NCBI GenBank assembly: GCA_964645155.1
Contig: CAZYBG010000018.1
Coordinates: 1-47,097, forward strand
Source: CAZYBG01 sp964645155
GTDB taxonomy: Bacteria > Pseudomonadota > Alphaproteobacteria > Rhodobacterales > Rhodobacteraceae
DNA length: 47,097 nt
Direction of reading: 5' to 3'
Shown piece by piece: positions 33,270-41,138 of this stretch. The translations under genes were made by a program, and so were the position numbers. The notes under the pieces were generated by a model. The model was not told where the DNA came from. It worked only from the letters and a program-made list of their open reading frames with translations, and searched no databases. How positions within the stretch are numbered: position 1 is the stretch's first letter; every line of letters begins with the position of its first letter.

Positions 33270-35291
33270 TCAGCGCGCCAGCACCTCCTTTGCCTTCGCG
33301 GCGACCGCCTCGGGCGTGATCCCGAACTTCTCGTAGAGCGTCTCGTAGGGCGCCGAGGCGCCGAAGCCGTGCATCCCGACGAAGCCCGCCTTCTCGCGCC
33401 GGCCGCCCTCGCCGTAGAGCCAGCGGTCCCAGCCGAAGCGGGTCGCGGCCTCGACGGCGACGCGGACCGGGCCGGGCGGCAGGACCTTGCGGCGCCAGGC
33501 GTCGGGCTGCTCCTCGAAAAGTTCCCAGCACGGCATCGAGACGACGCGGGTGCCGATCCCCTCGGCCTGCAGGATGTCGCGCGCCGCCATCGCGATCTCG
33601 ACCTCCGAGCCGGTGGCCATTAGGATCGCCTGCCGCTTGCCGTCGGCTTCGGCCAGCACGTAGGCGCCCTGCGCGACGAGATTGCGGTTCACGTGCTCCC
33701 GGCGCACCGGGGCGAGGTTCTGGCGGGTCAGCGACAGCACCGTCGGCCGGTCGGTGGTGGTCAGCGCCACCTCCCAGGCCTCGGCGGTTTCCACCAGGTC
33801 GGCAGGCCGGATCACCCGCATGTTCGGTGTCGCCCGCAGCATGGCCAGATGTTCGACCGGCTGGTGCGTCGGCCCGTCCTCGCCGAGGCCGATCGAATCG
33901 TGCGTCATCACGTAGATGACGGGCTGGCCCATCAGCGCCGAAAGCCGGATCGCCGGGCGGGCATAGTCGGTGAACACCATGAAGGTGCCGCCATAGGGGC
34001 GCAGGCCGCCATGCAGCGCGATGCCGTTCATCGCCGCCGCCATGCCGTGCTCGCGGATGCCGTAGTAGACGTAGCGGCCCTTGCGGTTCTCGGCCGAGAA
34101 GACGCCGAGATCCGCGGTCAGCGTGTTGTTCGAGCCGGTGAGGTCGGCCGAGCCGCCGACGGTCTCGGGCATGACCGGGTTCACGACCTCGAGCACCATC
34201 TCGGAGGCCTTGCGGGTGGCGAGCTTGTGGTCCGCCTCGACCGCCTGCTTCTTCAGGGCGCGGATGGTGGCGGCAAGCTTCTTCGGCGCCTCGCGCGACT
34301 GGCAGCGGGTGAACTCGGCCTGCCGGGCGCCGGCGAGCGCGGCGAACCGCTCCTCCCAGGCCCTGCGCGCCCCGGCGCCGCGGCTGCCTATCTCGGCCCA
34401 GGCGCGGCGCAGGTCGGCCGGGATGTCGAACGGGCCGTGGGTCCAGCCATAGGCGTCCTTCGCGGCGGCGACGACCTTGGGATCGGTCAGCGCGCCGTGG
34501 CCCTTGGCGGTGTCCTGTGCGGCCGAGCCGATGGCGATATGGGTGCGGCAGGCGATCATCGCCGGACGGTCGGAGGCCACCGCCGCGCGGATCGCCCGGT
34601 CGATGTCCTCGGGGTCGTGGCCGTCGCAGGCGAAGGTGTCCCAGCCCGCCGCCTCGAAGCGCTTCCGCTGGTCGGTGATGTCGGCCAGCGCCACCTTGCC
34701 GTCGATGGTGATGCCGTTGTCGTCGAAGAACACCGTCAGCTTCGAGAGCTTCTGCCGCCCGGCGAGGCCGATCGCCTCGTGGCTGACGCCCTCCATCAGG
34801 CAGCCGTCGCCGGCGAAGACCCAGGTGCGGTGGTCGACGATCTTCGCCCCCCAGCGGGCGCGCAGCATCTCTTCGGCCATCGCGAAGCCGACGGCGTTGG
34901 CGAGGCCCTGGCCGAGCGGGCCTGTCGTCGTCTCGATGCCCCTGGCATGGCCGTATTCCGGGTGGCCCGCGGTCTTCGAGCCCCATTGCCGGAAGTCCTT
35001 CAGCTGATCGAGGGTCATGTCGTCGTGGCCGGTGAGGTGCAAAAGCCCGTAGAGCAGCATCGAGCCGTGGCCGTTCGACAGCACGAAGCGGTCGCGGTCG
35101 GGCCAGTCGGGGGCCTTCGCGTCGAACTTGAGATGTTTCCCGAACAGCACGGTCGCGATGTCGGCCATGCCCATCGGCATTCCCGAATGCCCCGATTTCG
35201 CGGCCGCTACCGCGTCGAGCGCCAGCACGCGCAGGGCGGTGGCCTTGGCCCAGTGGTCCGGATGGGCGGTGCGGAGGGTGGCGAGATCCAA
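33270..35291 (-). CDS. tkt: Transketolase
   Basis: A 673-residue thiamine-diphosphate enzyme of the pentose phosphate and Calvin cycles. Motifs are ALDAVAAAKSGHSGMPMGMA (substrate His), TTGPLGQGLANAVG, the TPP-binding FAGDGCLMEGVSHEA ... DDNGITIDG block, and the pyrimidine-domain IREHGMAAAMNGIALHGGLR and MTHDSIGLGEDGPTHQPVEH. No ATG is near the conserved start; a TTG at 35291 (LDLATLRTAHPDHW) with AGAAGGA 8 bp upstream is the best start. Confidence 0.93.
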   Translation of the reverse strand: MDLATLRTAHPDHWAKATALRVLALDAVAAAKSGHSGMPMGMADIATVLFGKHLKFDAKAPDWPDRDRFVLSNGHGSMLLYGLLHLTGHDDMTLDQLKDFRQWGSKTAGHPEYGHARGIETTTGPLGQGLANAVGFAMAEEMLRARWGAKIVDHRTWVFAGDGCLMEGVSHEAIGLAGRQKLSKLTVFFDDNGITIDGKVALADITDQRKRFEAAGWDTFACDGHDPEDIDRAIRAAVASDRPAMIACRTHIAIGSAAQDTAKGHGALTDPKVVAAAKDAYGWTHGPFDIPADLRRAWAEIGSRGAGARRAWEERFAALAGARQAEFTRCQSREAPKKLAATIRALKKQAVEADHKLATRKASEMVLEVVNPVMPETVGGSADLTGSNNTLTADLGVFSAENRKGRYVYYGIREHGMAAAMNGIALHGGLRPYGGTFMVFTDYARPAIRLSALMGQPVIYVMTHDSIGLGEDGPTHQPVEHLAMLRATPNMRVIRPADLVETAEAWEVALTTTDRPTVLSLTRQNLAPVRREHVNRNLVAQGAYVLAEADGKRQAILMATGSEVEIAMAARDILQAEGIGTRVVSMPCWELFEEQPDAWRRKVLPPGPVRVAVEAATRFGWDRWLYGEGGRREKAGFVGMHGFGASAPYETLYEKFGITPEAVAAKAKEVLAR

Positions 35292-35492
35292 GGTCCGGTT
35301 CCTTCTGGCAGCGCGGGTTCCGCGGGCGGTGATACCAGCCGGCGCGGCAATGGCAAGCGCCGCACCGGCGGCAGGACGGGCGAGGGGGCGCATTTCCCGG
35401 CCGCCTTGGCTAAGATCGGCCGCGCAAGGGCGGCCGTCCGATTCGGGGCTGGCGAGCCGCAGACAGGTCCTGCTTGAGCAGCGAGGGGTGGG

Positions 35493-36092
35493 ATGAACGA
35501 TATCGCAGCGATCGAGGCGCGGCTTCACGCCGCGCTGGACGCCATCGAGGCCCATGCGGGCCGGCTTGCCGAAGCGCGGCTCGATGACGCCTACGATGAG
35601 GATGACGACCGGGCGCTTGATCTAGCGCCGGAACTGGCGCCGGACCCGGAGACGGACTCGGTGCCCGACCCGGTGCTCGCCGCCGCGGCCGAGCGGGCCG
35701 AGGCCGCCGAGGCCGAGCTTGACCGCGTGCGCGCCGCGCTCGAGGCGGAGACCGCCGCCCATTCGCAACTGGCCGATCGGGTCGCCGCGATCCGCGCCCG
35801 GCAGGACGAGGTCTCGGGCCAGCTGGAGAAGCGCGTGCTGCGCCTGCAGGAGCGGGCCGAGACGCAGGAGCGCGAGCTGGCGCAGCTGCGGCAGGCCAAT
35901 TCCGACCTGCGGGCGATGGCGCGGCGGCTGCGGCGGACGATCGCCAACAGCGTCCCCGACGCGGCGCTCGTCAACGCGGTGATGGAGGCCGAGCTGAAGG
36001 CGACGCATGCCGCGCAGACCGCCGACCGCGCCGAGCTCGACGCGATCCTCGCCGAACTCACCCCGCTGATCGAGGAGAATGCCCATGTCTGA
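35493..36092 (+). CDS. Coiled-coil protein upstream of zapA
   Basis: A 199-residue acidic protein. Residues about 60-150 are a long heptad-rich coiled coil (AERAEAAEAELDRVRAALEA and LEKRVLRLQERAETQERELA), followed by a basic MARRLRRTIANSVPDAALVN segment and a final helix. No membrane segment or catalytic motif is seen and the family is not one I can name. It overlaps zapA by 8 bp, and this pairing suggests a role with the FtsZ-ring factor, but that is inference. Confidence 0.72.
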   Translation: MNDIAAIEARLHAALDAIEAHAGRLAEARLDDAYDEDDDRALDLAPELAPDPETDSVPDPVLAAAAERAEAAEAELDRVRAALEAETAAHSQLADRVAAIRARQDEVSGQLEKRVLRLQERAETQERELAQLRQANSDLRAMARRLRRTIANSVPDAALVNAVMEAELKATHAAQTADRAELDAILAELTPLIEENAHV

Positions 36093-36405
36093 GGTCGACA
36101 TCCGGATCGGCGGGCGGCCGTTCACCGTGGCCTGTCAGCCGGGCGAGGAGCCGTTCCTGCAGTCGGCCGCGCGGCTTCTCGATACCGAAGCCTCGGCGCT
36201 GGTCCAGCAGCTCGGCAAGATGCCCGAGAACCAGATGCTGCTGATGGCCGGGCTGATGCTGGCCGACAAGATGGCGGGGCTGCAGGACGCCGGGGCCGGC
36301 GCTCGGGCGGCCGTGGCCCCGGCCGATCTCGGCCGGCTCACCGCGCTGGCCGCGCGGGCCGAGGCGATTGCCGACGACCTCGCGCGGAAGGCCGACGCGG
36401 CCTGA
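36085..36405 (+). CDS. zapA: Cell division protein ZapA
   Basis: A 106-residue ZapA: MSEVDIRIGGRPFTVACQPG, EEPFLQSAARLLDTEASALV, then MPENQMLLMAGLMLADKMAG and a C-terminal coiled-coil region. ZapA bundles FtsZ filaments at mid-cell. The start is ATG 36085 with GAGGAG 7 bp upstream; the ATG at 36079 (two codons earlier) is less well spaced. It overlaps the coiled-coil gene, so translation is coupled. No 6S RNA-sized space follows it, since grxD's convergent end is 48 bp away. Confidence 0.88.
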   Translation: MSEVDIRIGGRPFTVACQPGEEPFLQSAARLLDTEASALVQQLGKMPENQMLLMAGLMLADKMAGLQDAGAGARAAVAPADLGRLTALAARAEAIADDLARKADAA

Positions 36406-36429
36406 ACGGGGCGTGGGTGCTGCTGGGGG

Positions 36430-36458
36430 CCTGAGGGCCCGAAGCGGCGGCCTTCAGG
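36430..36458. terminator. Hairpin between convergent zapA and grxD
   Basis: CCTGAGGGCC (36430-36439) can pair with GGCCTTCAGG (36449-36458) over ten base pairs including one G-U, with a 9-nt loop. It overlaps the grxD stop codon. No T-rich tract flanks it, so it would be a weak or rho-assisted bidirectional terminator. Confidence 0.4.
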
Positions 36459-36813
36459 CGTTGGCCGCGCGGATCTTCTCGGCGGCGTCCTTGTCGTAGG
36501 CCACGCCCTTCTGGTCGAACAACTGGTCAAGCTCGCCCGACAGCGTCATCTCGGTGACGATGTCGCAGCCGCCCACGAACTCGCCCTTGACGTAGAGCTG
36601 CGGGATCGTCGGCCAGTTGGAATAGTCCTTGATGCCCTGGCGGATCTCCTCGTCGGCCAGCACGTTCACGTCGCTGTAGTCGACGCCCATGTAGTTCAGC
36701 ACGCCCGCCACGCGGCTGGAGAAGCCGCATTGCGGCATCGCCTTGGTGCCCTTCATGAACAGCACGACGTCGCTCGCCGCGACGGTTTCCTTGATCCGGT
36801 CCTGAGCGCTCAT
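36454..36813 (-). CDS. grxD: Monothiol glutaredoxin Grx4
   Basis: A 119-residue monothiol glutaredoxin with the CGFS active site (C29-S32 in KAMPQCGFSSRV), then SNWPTIPQLYVKGEFVGGCD and a GG-D glutathione-binding end. CGFS glutaredoxins coordinate a [2Fe-2S] cluster with glutathione and act with BolA in iron-sulfur trafficking; bolA is encoded just upstream in the same operon. The start overlaps the stop of the small membrane protein (ATGA). Confidence 0.93.
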   Translation of the reverse strand: MSAQDRIKETVAASDVVLFMKGTKAMPQCGFSSRVAGVLNYMGVDYSDVNVLADEEIRQGIKDYSNWPTIPQLYVKGEFVGGCDIVTEMTLSGELDQLFDQKGVAYDKDAAEKIRAANA

Positions 36814-36971
36814 CGCCGCCCCCTTGTCTCTCGGTTTCGATCGCGGATGCGGATACGCACCCGCCCCGGCCCGCCCGGGCCGTCATCGTCGTCGTCCCGC
36901 CGCGCCCGGTTCAGCGCGCGGAACACCGCGAAGGCCACGATGCCCAGAAGGATGGCATAGGCCACGATCAT
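36810..36971 (-). CDS. Small membrane protein between bolA and grxD
   Basis: A 53-residue frame: MIVAYAILLGIVAFAVFRAL forms one membrane helix, followed by NRARR, an aspartate run (DDDDD), a Gly/Pro turn and a basic RVRIRIRDRNR tail. It overlaps bolA (ATGA, 36968-36971) and grxD (ATGA, 36810-36813), so it is the middle cistron of a tightly coupled three-gene operon. That arrangement is the strongest sign that it is translated. The predicted topology is a short N-terminal anchor with a charged cytoplasmic tail. The function is unknown. Confidence 0.7.
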   Translation of the reverse strand: MIVAYAILLGIVAFAVFRALNRARRDDDDDGPGGPGRVRIRIRDRNRETRGRR

Positions 36972-37210
36972 TCGGGCACCTTCGTCGTCAGCGCCAGCGC
37001 GTGCAGCGCGCCGTTGCTGCCGGCCATCTTGTCCTTCAGGCTCGCGTAGACGGCGCGCTGCTGCTGCACGCGGTTCATCCCCCGGAAGCTCTCGTCGATG
37101 ACCTCGGCGGCCCAGTGGTTGCCGTCGCCCGCGAGGTCGGTGATGGTGATCTTCGCCTTCGGGAAACTCTCCCGGATCAGGTGCTCGATCTCTTCGGCGC
37201 TCATCGGCAT
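36968..37210 (-). CDS. bolA: BolA family protein
   Basis: An 80-residue BolA protein: AEEIEHLIRESFPKAKITIT, GDGNHWAAEVIDESFRGMNR (with the conserved GNHW and FxG.NR) and VQQQRAVYASLKDKMAGSNG. The N-terminal frame before MPMSAEE is Pro/Gly-rich non-family sequence, so ATG 37210 or 37204 is the start. BolA-like proteins bind a shared [2Fe-2S] cluster with CGFS glutaredoxins; grxD is the third gene of this operon, which supports a role in iron-sulfur or iron signalling. Confidence 0.9.
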   Translation of the reverse strand: MPMSAEEIEHLIRESFPKAKITITDLAGDGNHWAAEVIDESFRGMNRVQQQRAVYASLKDKMAGSNGALHALALTTKVPE

Positions 37211-37288
37211 CGGTGGCGGCGTCCTTTGTTCCCTGCCGTTCCCTGCAGCAGAGTTAGATGGCGGGGGTCCGGCCCGCAAGGGGGCGGC

Positions 37289-39380
37289 TTACCCGACCGA
37301 TTGCGCGAAGGCCGACCGGTAGGTCGCCGACAGCGCCGCAAGGCGCGCCTCGGCGCCACCCATCCGCACCACCTCGCCGCCGAAGTGGCCGACGGCGGCC
37401 AGCGGCACGCCCGCCGCGTTAGCCGCCACGTTCAGCGCCTCGGCCTGGTCCATCGAGCAGGCGACGAGGTAGCGCGCCTGGTCCTCGCCGAAGAGCTGGC
37501 CGGCATCCGCCGTGTCGAGCGCGACGCCGATCCCGGCGGCCTCGGCCATCTCGAAGGCGGCCAGCGCGAGGCCGCCGTCCGACAGGTCCGCCGCCGCCGC
37601 GATCAGGCGGCGGCTGGCGCGCAGGAAGTCGCCGTTGCGCCGCTCGGCGGCCAGGTCGACGGGCGGCGCGTCGCCCTCCTCGCGGCCGAACATCTCGGCC
37701 AGAAGGGCGGACTGGCCCAGATGGCCGCGGGTTTCGCCGATCACCAGGGCGATCATGCCGGGGGCGGGCGCGCCGGCGATCAGCTCGTCGGCCGAGCGCA
37801 GCAGCCCGACCCCGCCGATGGTCGGCGTCGGCAGGATCGGCTGCCCGTCGGTCTCGTTGTAGAGCGAGACGTTGCCCGACACGATCGGGAAGTCGAGCGC
37901 GCGGCAGGCCTCGCCGATGCCGCGGATCGCGCCGACGAGCTGGCCCATGATCTCGGGCTTCTCGGGGTTGCCGAAGTTGAGGTTGTCGGTCGCGGCAAGG
38001 GGCAGGGCGCCCTTGGCGACGAGGTTGCGCCAGGCCTCGGCCACCGCCTGCTTGCCGCCCTCGTGGGGGTTTGCCCCGACGTAGCGCGGCGTGACGTCCG
38101 CGGTGAAGGCGAGCAGCTTCTCCGTCCCGTGCACGCGGACGACGCCCGCGCCCGCGCCGGGCGTCACCACGGTGTCGGCCATCACCTGGCTGTCGTACTG
38201 CTCCCATACCCAGGCCTTGTGGGCGTAGGAGGGCGAGGAGATCAGCGCCGTGAGCCCGGCGATCGGGTCGATCTCCGGCAGTTGGCCGAGCGGCGGCGGC
38301 GGCGCGGGCTCGACCCAGGGGCGGTCGTATTCCGGCGCGCTCGAGGCGAGCTGGCTGAGCGGCAGGTCCGCCGTCACCGCATTGCCGTGCAGGATCAGGA
38401 AGCGGTCCTCGGCAATGGTCTCGCCCACCACCGCGAAGTCGAGGTCCCACTTCTCGAAGATCGCCTTCGCCTCGGCCTCCTTCTCGGGGCGCAGGACCAT
38501 CAGCATCCGCTCCTGGCTTTCCGACAGCATCATCTCGTAGGCGCTCATCCCGGCCTCGCGGACCGGCACCCGGTCGAGGTCGAGGCGGATGCCGAGGCCG
38601 CCCTTGTCGCCCATCTCGACGGCCGAGCAGGTGAGGCCCGCGGCGCCCATGTCCTGGATCGAGATGACCGCGCCGGTCTGCATCAGTTCGAGGCAGGCCT
38701 CGAGCAGGCGCTTCTCGGTGAACGGATCGCCGACCTGCACCGTCGGGCGCTTCTCCTCGATCGTGTCGTCGAACCCGGCAGAGGCCATCGTGGCGCCGCC
38801 CACGCCGTCGCGGCCGGTCTTGGCGCCCAGGTACACGACCGGCATGCCGACGCCGCTGGCGGCCGAGTAGAAGATGCCGTCGGCATCGGCGAGGCCGGCG
38901 GCGAAGGCGTTGACGAGGCAGTTGCCGTTGTAGCTGCGGTGGAACCGCACCTCGCCGCCCANNNNNNNNNNAGCTCAGGGCGTTCATCGCCGCGATCGGG
39001 CGGGCGCCCATGGTGAAGACGTCGCGCAGGATGCCGCCCACGCCGGTCGCCGCGCCCTGGTGCGGCTCGATGTAGGAGGGGTGGTTGTGGCTCTCCATCT
39101 TGAACACCACCGCCAGTTTCCTGCCATCGGGGCCGTCGCCGATATCGACGACGCCGGCATTCTCGCCGGGGCCGCAGATCACCTGCGGCCCGGTGGTGTG
39201 CAGCGTGCGGAGCCACTTCTTCGACGACTTGTAGGAACAGTGCTCGTTCCACATCGCCGAGAAGATGCCGAGTTCGGTGAAGGTCGGCTCGCGCCCGACG
39301 ATGCGCAGAAGCCGCGCGTATTCGTCGGGCGTCAGCCCGTGCGAGGCGACGAGGTCCTCGGTGATCTGCGGCTCGTTCAT
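37289..39380 (-). CDS. purL: Phosphoribosylformylglycinamidine synthase II, interrupted by assembly gap
   Basis: FGAM synthase large subunit of purine biosynthesis (small PurL, which works with PurS and PurQ). N-terminal part (39380 down to 38972): FSAMWNEHCSYKSSKKWLRT, FKMESHNHPSYIEPHQGAAT and GVGGILRDVFTMGARPIAAM. After the Ns the frame resumes at VGGEVRFHRSYNGNCLVNAF and continues to a normal C-terminus, with GVGGATMASAGFDDTIEEKR and GAAGLTCSAVEMGDKGG. Normal PurL has about 38 residues between these points, so the true gap is about 110-120 bp, not 10. The two halves are out of frame across the 10 Ns, an assembly artefact; the gene itself is probably intact. Confidence 0.9.
38962..38971. 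other. Assembly gap of 10 Ns inside purL
   Basis: Ten ambiguous bases join two parts of purL. To restore the frame the missing length must be a multiple of three, and family length suggests about 110-120 bp. The run of Ns is a placeholder and not a measured size. Confidence 0.95.
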
Positions 39381-39487
39381 TTGCGCCCCCCGGTCTGGCG
39401 CCCTGATACGGCGGGGGCCACCGCGTGGGAAGGGCTTGCGCGCGCGGAAGGACCGCATCAGCTTTGTCGCGCAACCGGGGGAACGCC

Positions 39488-39877
39488 ATGAAGCTTGCCG
39501 GAGGGTGCCTCTGCGGCGCGACTCGCTACGAGATCGTCGGGCCGGTCCTGTCGGTCGGCCTGTGCCATTGCCGCAGTTGCCGGCTGGCCTCGGGCGCCAC
39601 GCCGGTCGGCTGGGCGGTCGTCGCCTCGACCGGGTTCCGGTGGACCGCCGGCGCGGCGGTCGAGCATGGCTCGTCGCCGGGCGTGACACGCACCCATTGC
39701 GGCACCTGCGGGACGCCGCTGACCTTTGCCGACGGGCCGGCGACGCTCGATGTCACGATCGCCACGCTCGACGATCCCGAGGCGCTGGTGCCCGAGCGCG
39801 AGATCTGGCTGTCGCACCGGCCCGGCTGGGTCGCCGTCGATCCCCGCCGCCCGGGCTATCCGCAGGGCAGGACATAA
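39488..39877 (+). CDS. GFA family zinc-binding protein
   Basis: A 129-residue GFA (glutathione-dependent formaldehyde-activating enzyme-like, CENP-V) protein. The zinc ligands are all visible: GGCLCGATRYEI, LCHCRSCRLASG and THCGTCGTPLTF, giving the two-zinc site of the family. C-terminal ERDISL-like motif reads VPEREIWLSHRPGWVAVD. Most GFA proteins have no proven substrate, so no reaction is assigned. It is divergent from purL. Confidence 0.88.
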   Translation: MKLAGGCLCGATRYEIVGPVLSVGLCHCRSCRLASGATPVGWAVVASTGFRWTAGAAVEHGSSPGVTRTHCGTCGTPLTFADGPATLDVTIATLDDPEALVPEREIWLSHRPGWVAVDPRRPGYPQGRT

Positions 39878-39903
39878 AAAAAAGGCCGAGACTAAGCTCG
39901 GCC
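39876..39903 (-). terminator. Intrinsic terminator, minus strand
   Basis: The stem GGCCGAG (39884-39890) / CTCGGCC (39897-39903) has a 6-nt loop and is followed, on the minus strand, by eight Ts (39876-39883). It is a textbook rho-independent terminator for transcripts running leftward. It overlaps the stop of the GFA gene. The 150 bp between it and the lysR stop hold the small-RNA candidate. Confidence 0.88.
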
Positions 39904-39957
39904 AAAGTCCAACAGGGAGGTAGAAGCGACGCCGGAATGACCCAAGCGCCAGCCTCA
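39876..39957 (-). ncRNA. Candidate small RNA with RpoH-like promoter
   Basis: On the minus strand a promoter-like element (39964-39992) is followed by an 80-nt non-coding stretch ending in the strong terminator at 39876-39903. The middle carries the C/U-rich run CTACCTCCCTG, a possible seed against Shine-Dalgarno sequences, as in CcsR-type Rhodobacter sRNAs. The terminator tail suits Hfq binding. The small frame starting at 39958 runs through the terminator and is unlikely to be a gene. It could also be the 3' end of the lysR mRNA. I cannot match it to a named RNA. Confidence 0.55.
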
Positions 39958-39963
39958 TGCTCC

Positions 39964-39992
39964 AATTATGGGCACCCACCGGCAGCTTCAAG
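39964..39992 (-). promoter_or_regulatory. RpoH-like promoter for the sRNA candidate
   Basis: Reading leftward: CTTGAAG (39992-39986), a 13-bp spacer, then CCCATAATT (39972-39964). The E. coli sigma-32 consensus is CTTGAAA-N11-15-CCCATNT, so both elements and spacing fit. Alphaproteobacterial RpoHI/RpoHII recognise closely related sites. Transcription would begin near 39957. Confidence 0.55.
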
Positions 39993-40055
39993 GAAAAACC
40001 GGATGGAGGCCGTGCATGGCGGATATACGTTGCGCGCAAGCCTCACTATCGGCGA

Positions 40056-40967
40056 TCAACCGCCGGTTGCGGCCAGATCGCGCTGTTTCTGGCGCCTCGC
40101 GAAGATCTCCTCGCTCACGAAATCGCGGAACGCCGCGACTCGCTTCGACTGCCTCAGCTCCTCGGGATAGGCGAGGAACACCGGGATCTCACCCGATTCG
40201 ACCTCCGGCAGCACGCGCACGATGGCGGGGAAGTCCTCGATGACGTAGTCGGGCAGCACGCCGATCCCGAGGCCGGCCAGCACGCCCTGCAGGACGCCGA
40301 AATAGTTGTTCACCGTCAGTGTCGAGGGCACGTCGTAGGTCAGCAGCTCGCGCACCAGCGTCGCGGCGGCCGAGACCTGGGCCGAGGTGACGTGCTGGCA
40401 GATCAGCCGGTGGCGCGAGAGGTCGTCGAGCCGCGCGGGCGTGCCGGCCTGCGCGAGGTACTCGGGCGAGGCGTAGAGCCGCATGTGGACGCCCATCAGC
40501 CGCCGCCGGATCAGGTCGGCCTGCGACGGCTCCTTCATGCGGATCGCCACGTCGGCCTCGCGCATCGGCAGGTCGAGCACCCGCTCGTCGAGGATCAGAT
40601 CGATCTTGAGGTCGGGGTGCTTGGCATAGAGCGCCGGCAGCCGCGGCGCGAGCCAGAGCGAGCCGAAGCCGGTCGTCGTGGTCACGCGAAGCTCGCCGAA
40701 CACCTCCTCCTCGCTGTCGCGGATGCGGGCGGCGGCGGTGTCGAGCCGCTTGACCATTGCCGAAGTGGCATCGAACAGCAGTTCGCCCTGCTCGGTGAGA
40801 ATCAGTCCCCGGGCATGGCGGTGGAACAGGGTGGTGCTGAGGCTTTCCTCCAGCGCCCGGATCTGCCGCGACACCGCCGACTGCGACAGGTGCAGCTGCT
40901 CGCCCGCATGGGTGAGGGAGCCCGCTGCGGCGACGGAATGGAAGATTCGGAGCTTGTCCCAGTCCAT
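40056..40967 (-). CDS. LysR family transcriptional regulator
   Basis: A 303-residue LysR regulator. The HTH is MDWDKLRIFHSVAAAGSLTH with AGEQLHLSQSAVSRQIRALE (residues about 1-60), and the effector domain starts near residue 90 (GELRVTTTTGFGSLWLAPRL). The N-terminus is well defined, so ATG 40967 is the start. It is divergent from the indolepyruvate oxidoreductase gene and a 21-bp dyad lies between them, so it probably activates that gene in response to an aromatic keto or amino acid; the ligand is unknown. Confidence 0.9.
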   Translation of the reverse strand: MDWDKLRIFHSVAAAGSLTHAGEQLHLSQSAVSRQIRALEESLSTTLFHRHARGLILTEQGELLFDATSAMVKRLDTAAARIRDSEEEVFGELRVTTTTGFGSLWLAPRLPALYAKHPDLKIDLILDERVLDLPMREADVAIRMKEPSQADLIRRRLMGVHMRLYASPEYLAQAGTPARLDDLSRHRLICQHVTSAQVSAAATLVRELLTYDVPSTLTVNNYFGVLQGVLAGLGIGVLPDYVIEDFPAIVRVLPEVESGEIPVFLAYPEELRQSKRVAAFRDFVSEEIFARRQKQRDLAATGG

Positions 40968-41078
40968 CGAGGCAATTCCAGATAAAATGTCGGGCGCTAA
41001 CGGTCGCGGACAGTACCCCGAGACATGCTGCGCTTGCAAACGAAGTCTGGCGCAGGCGCGGGCGAAATTCCGGCTTTG

Positions 41079-41103
41079 TAGGTCAGATATTTTGACCTAT
41101 AAT
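41079..41103. promoter_or_regulatory. LysR-type dyad overlapping the ior promoter
   Basis: The perfect dyad TAGGTCA-N7-TGACCTA (41079-41099) lies 40 bp before the ior start and overlaps a TATAAT -10 hexamer (41098-41103). The -35 position holds a poor TTTGTA. A good -10, a poor -35 and an overlapping dyad suit LysR activation or repression. It is the only clear palindrome between the two divergent genes. Confidence 0.65.
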
Positions 41104-41138
41104 TCATGCTACGCTGAATGCCTGGCAGGGAGGACGCG

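Noticed and set aside
36406..36453. 6S RNA gene expected after zapA
   Set aside because: Only 48 bp separate zapA from the grxD stop, far too short for 6S RNA.
36824..39016. 730-codon plus-strand frame over bolA, purL and the gap
   Set aside because: It runs through Ns and antisense to three recognised genes, with no coherent protein features.
39776..39958. Small open frame MRLALGSFRRRFYLPVGLWP on the minus strand from 39958
   Set aside because: It reads straight through a strong terminator and into the antisense of the GFA gene, so a non-coding RNA is the better explanation.
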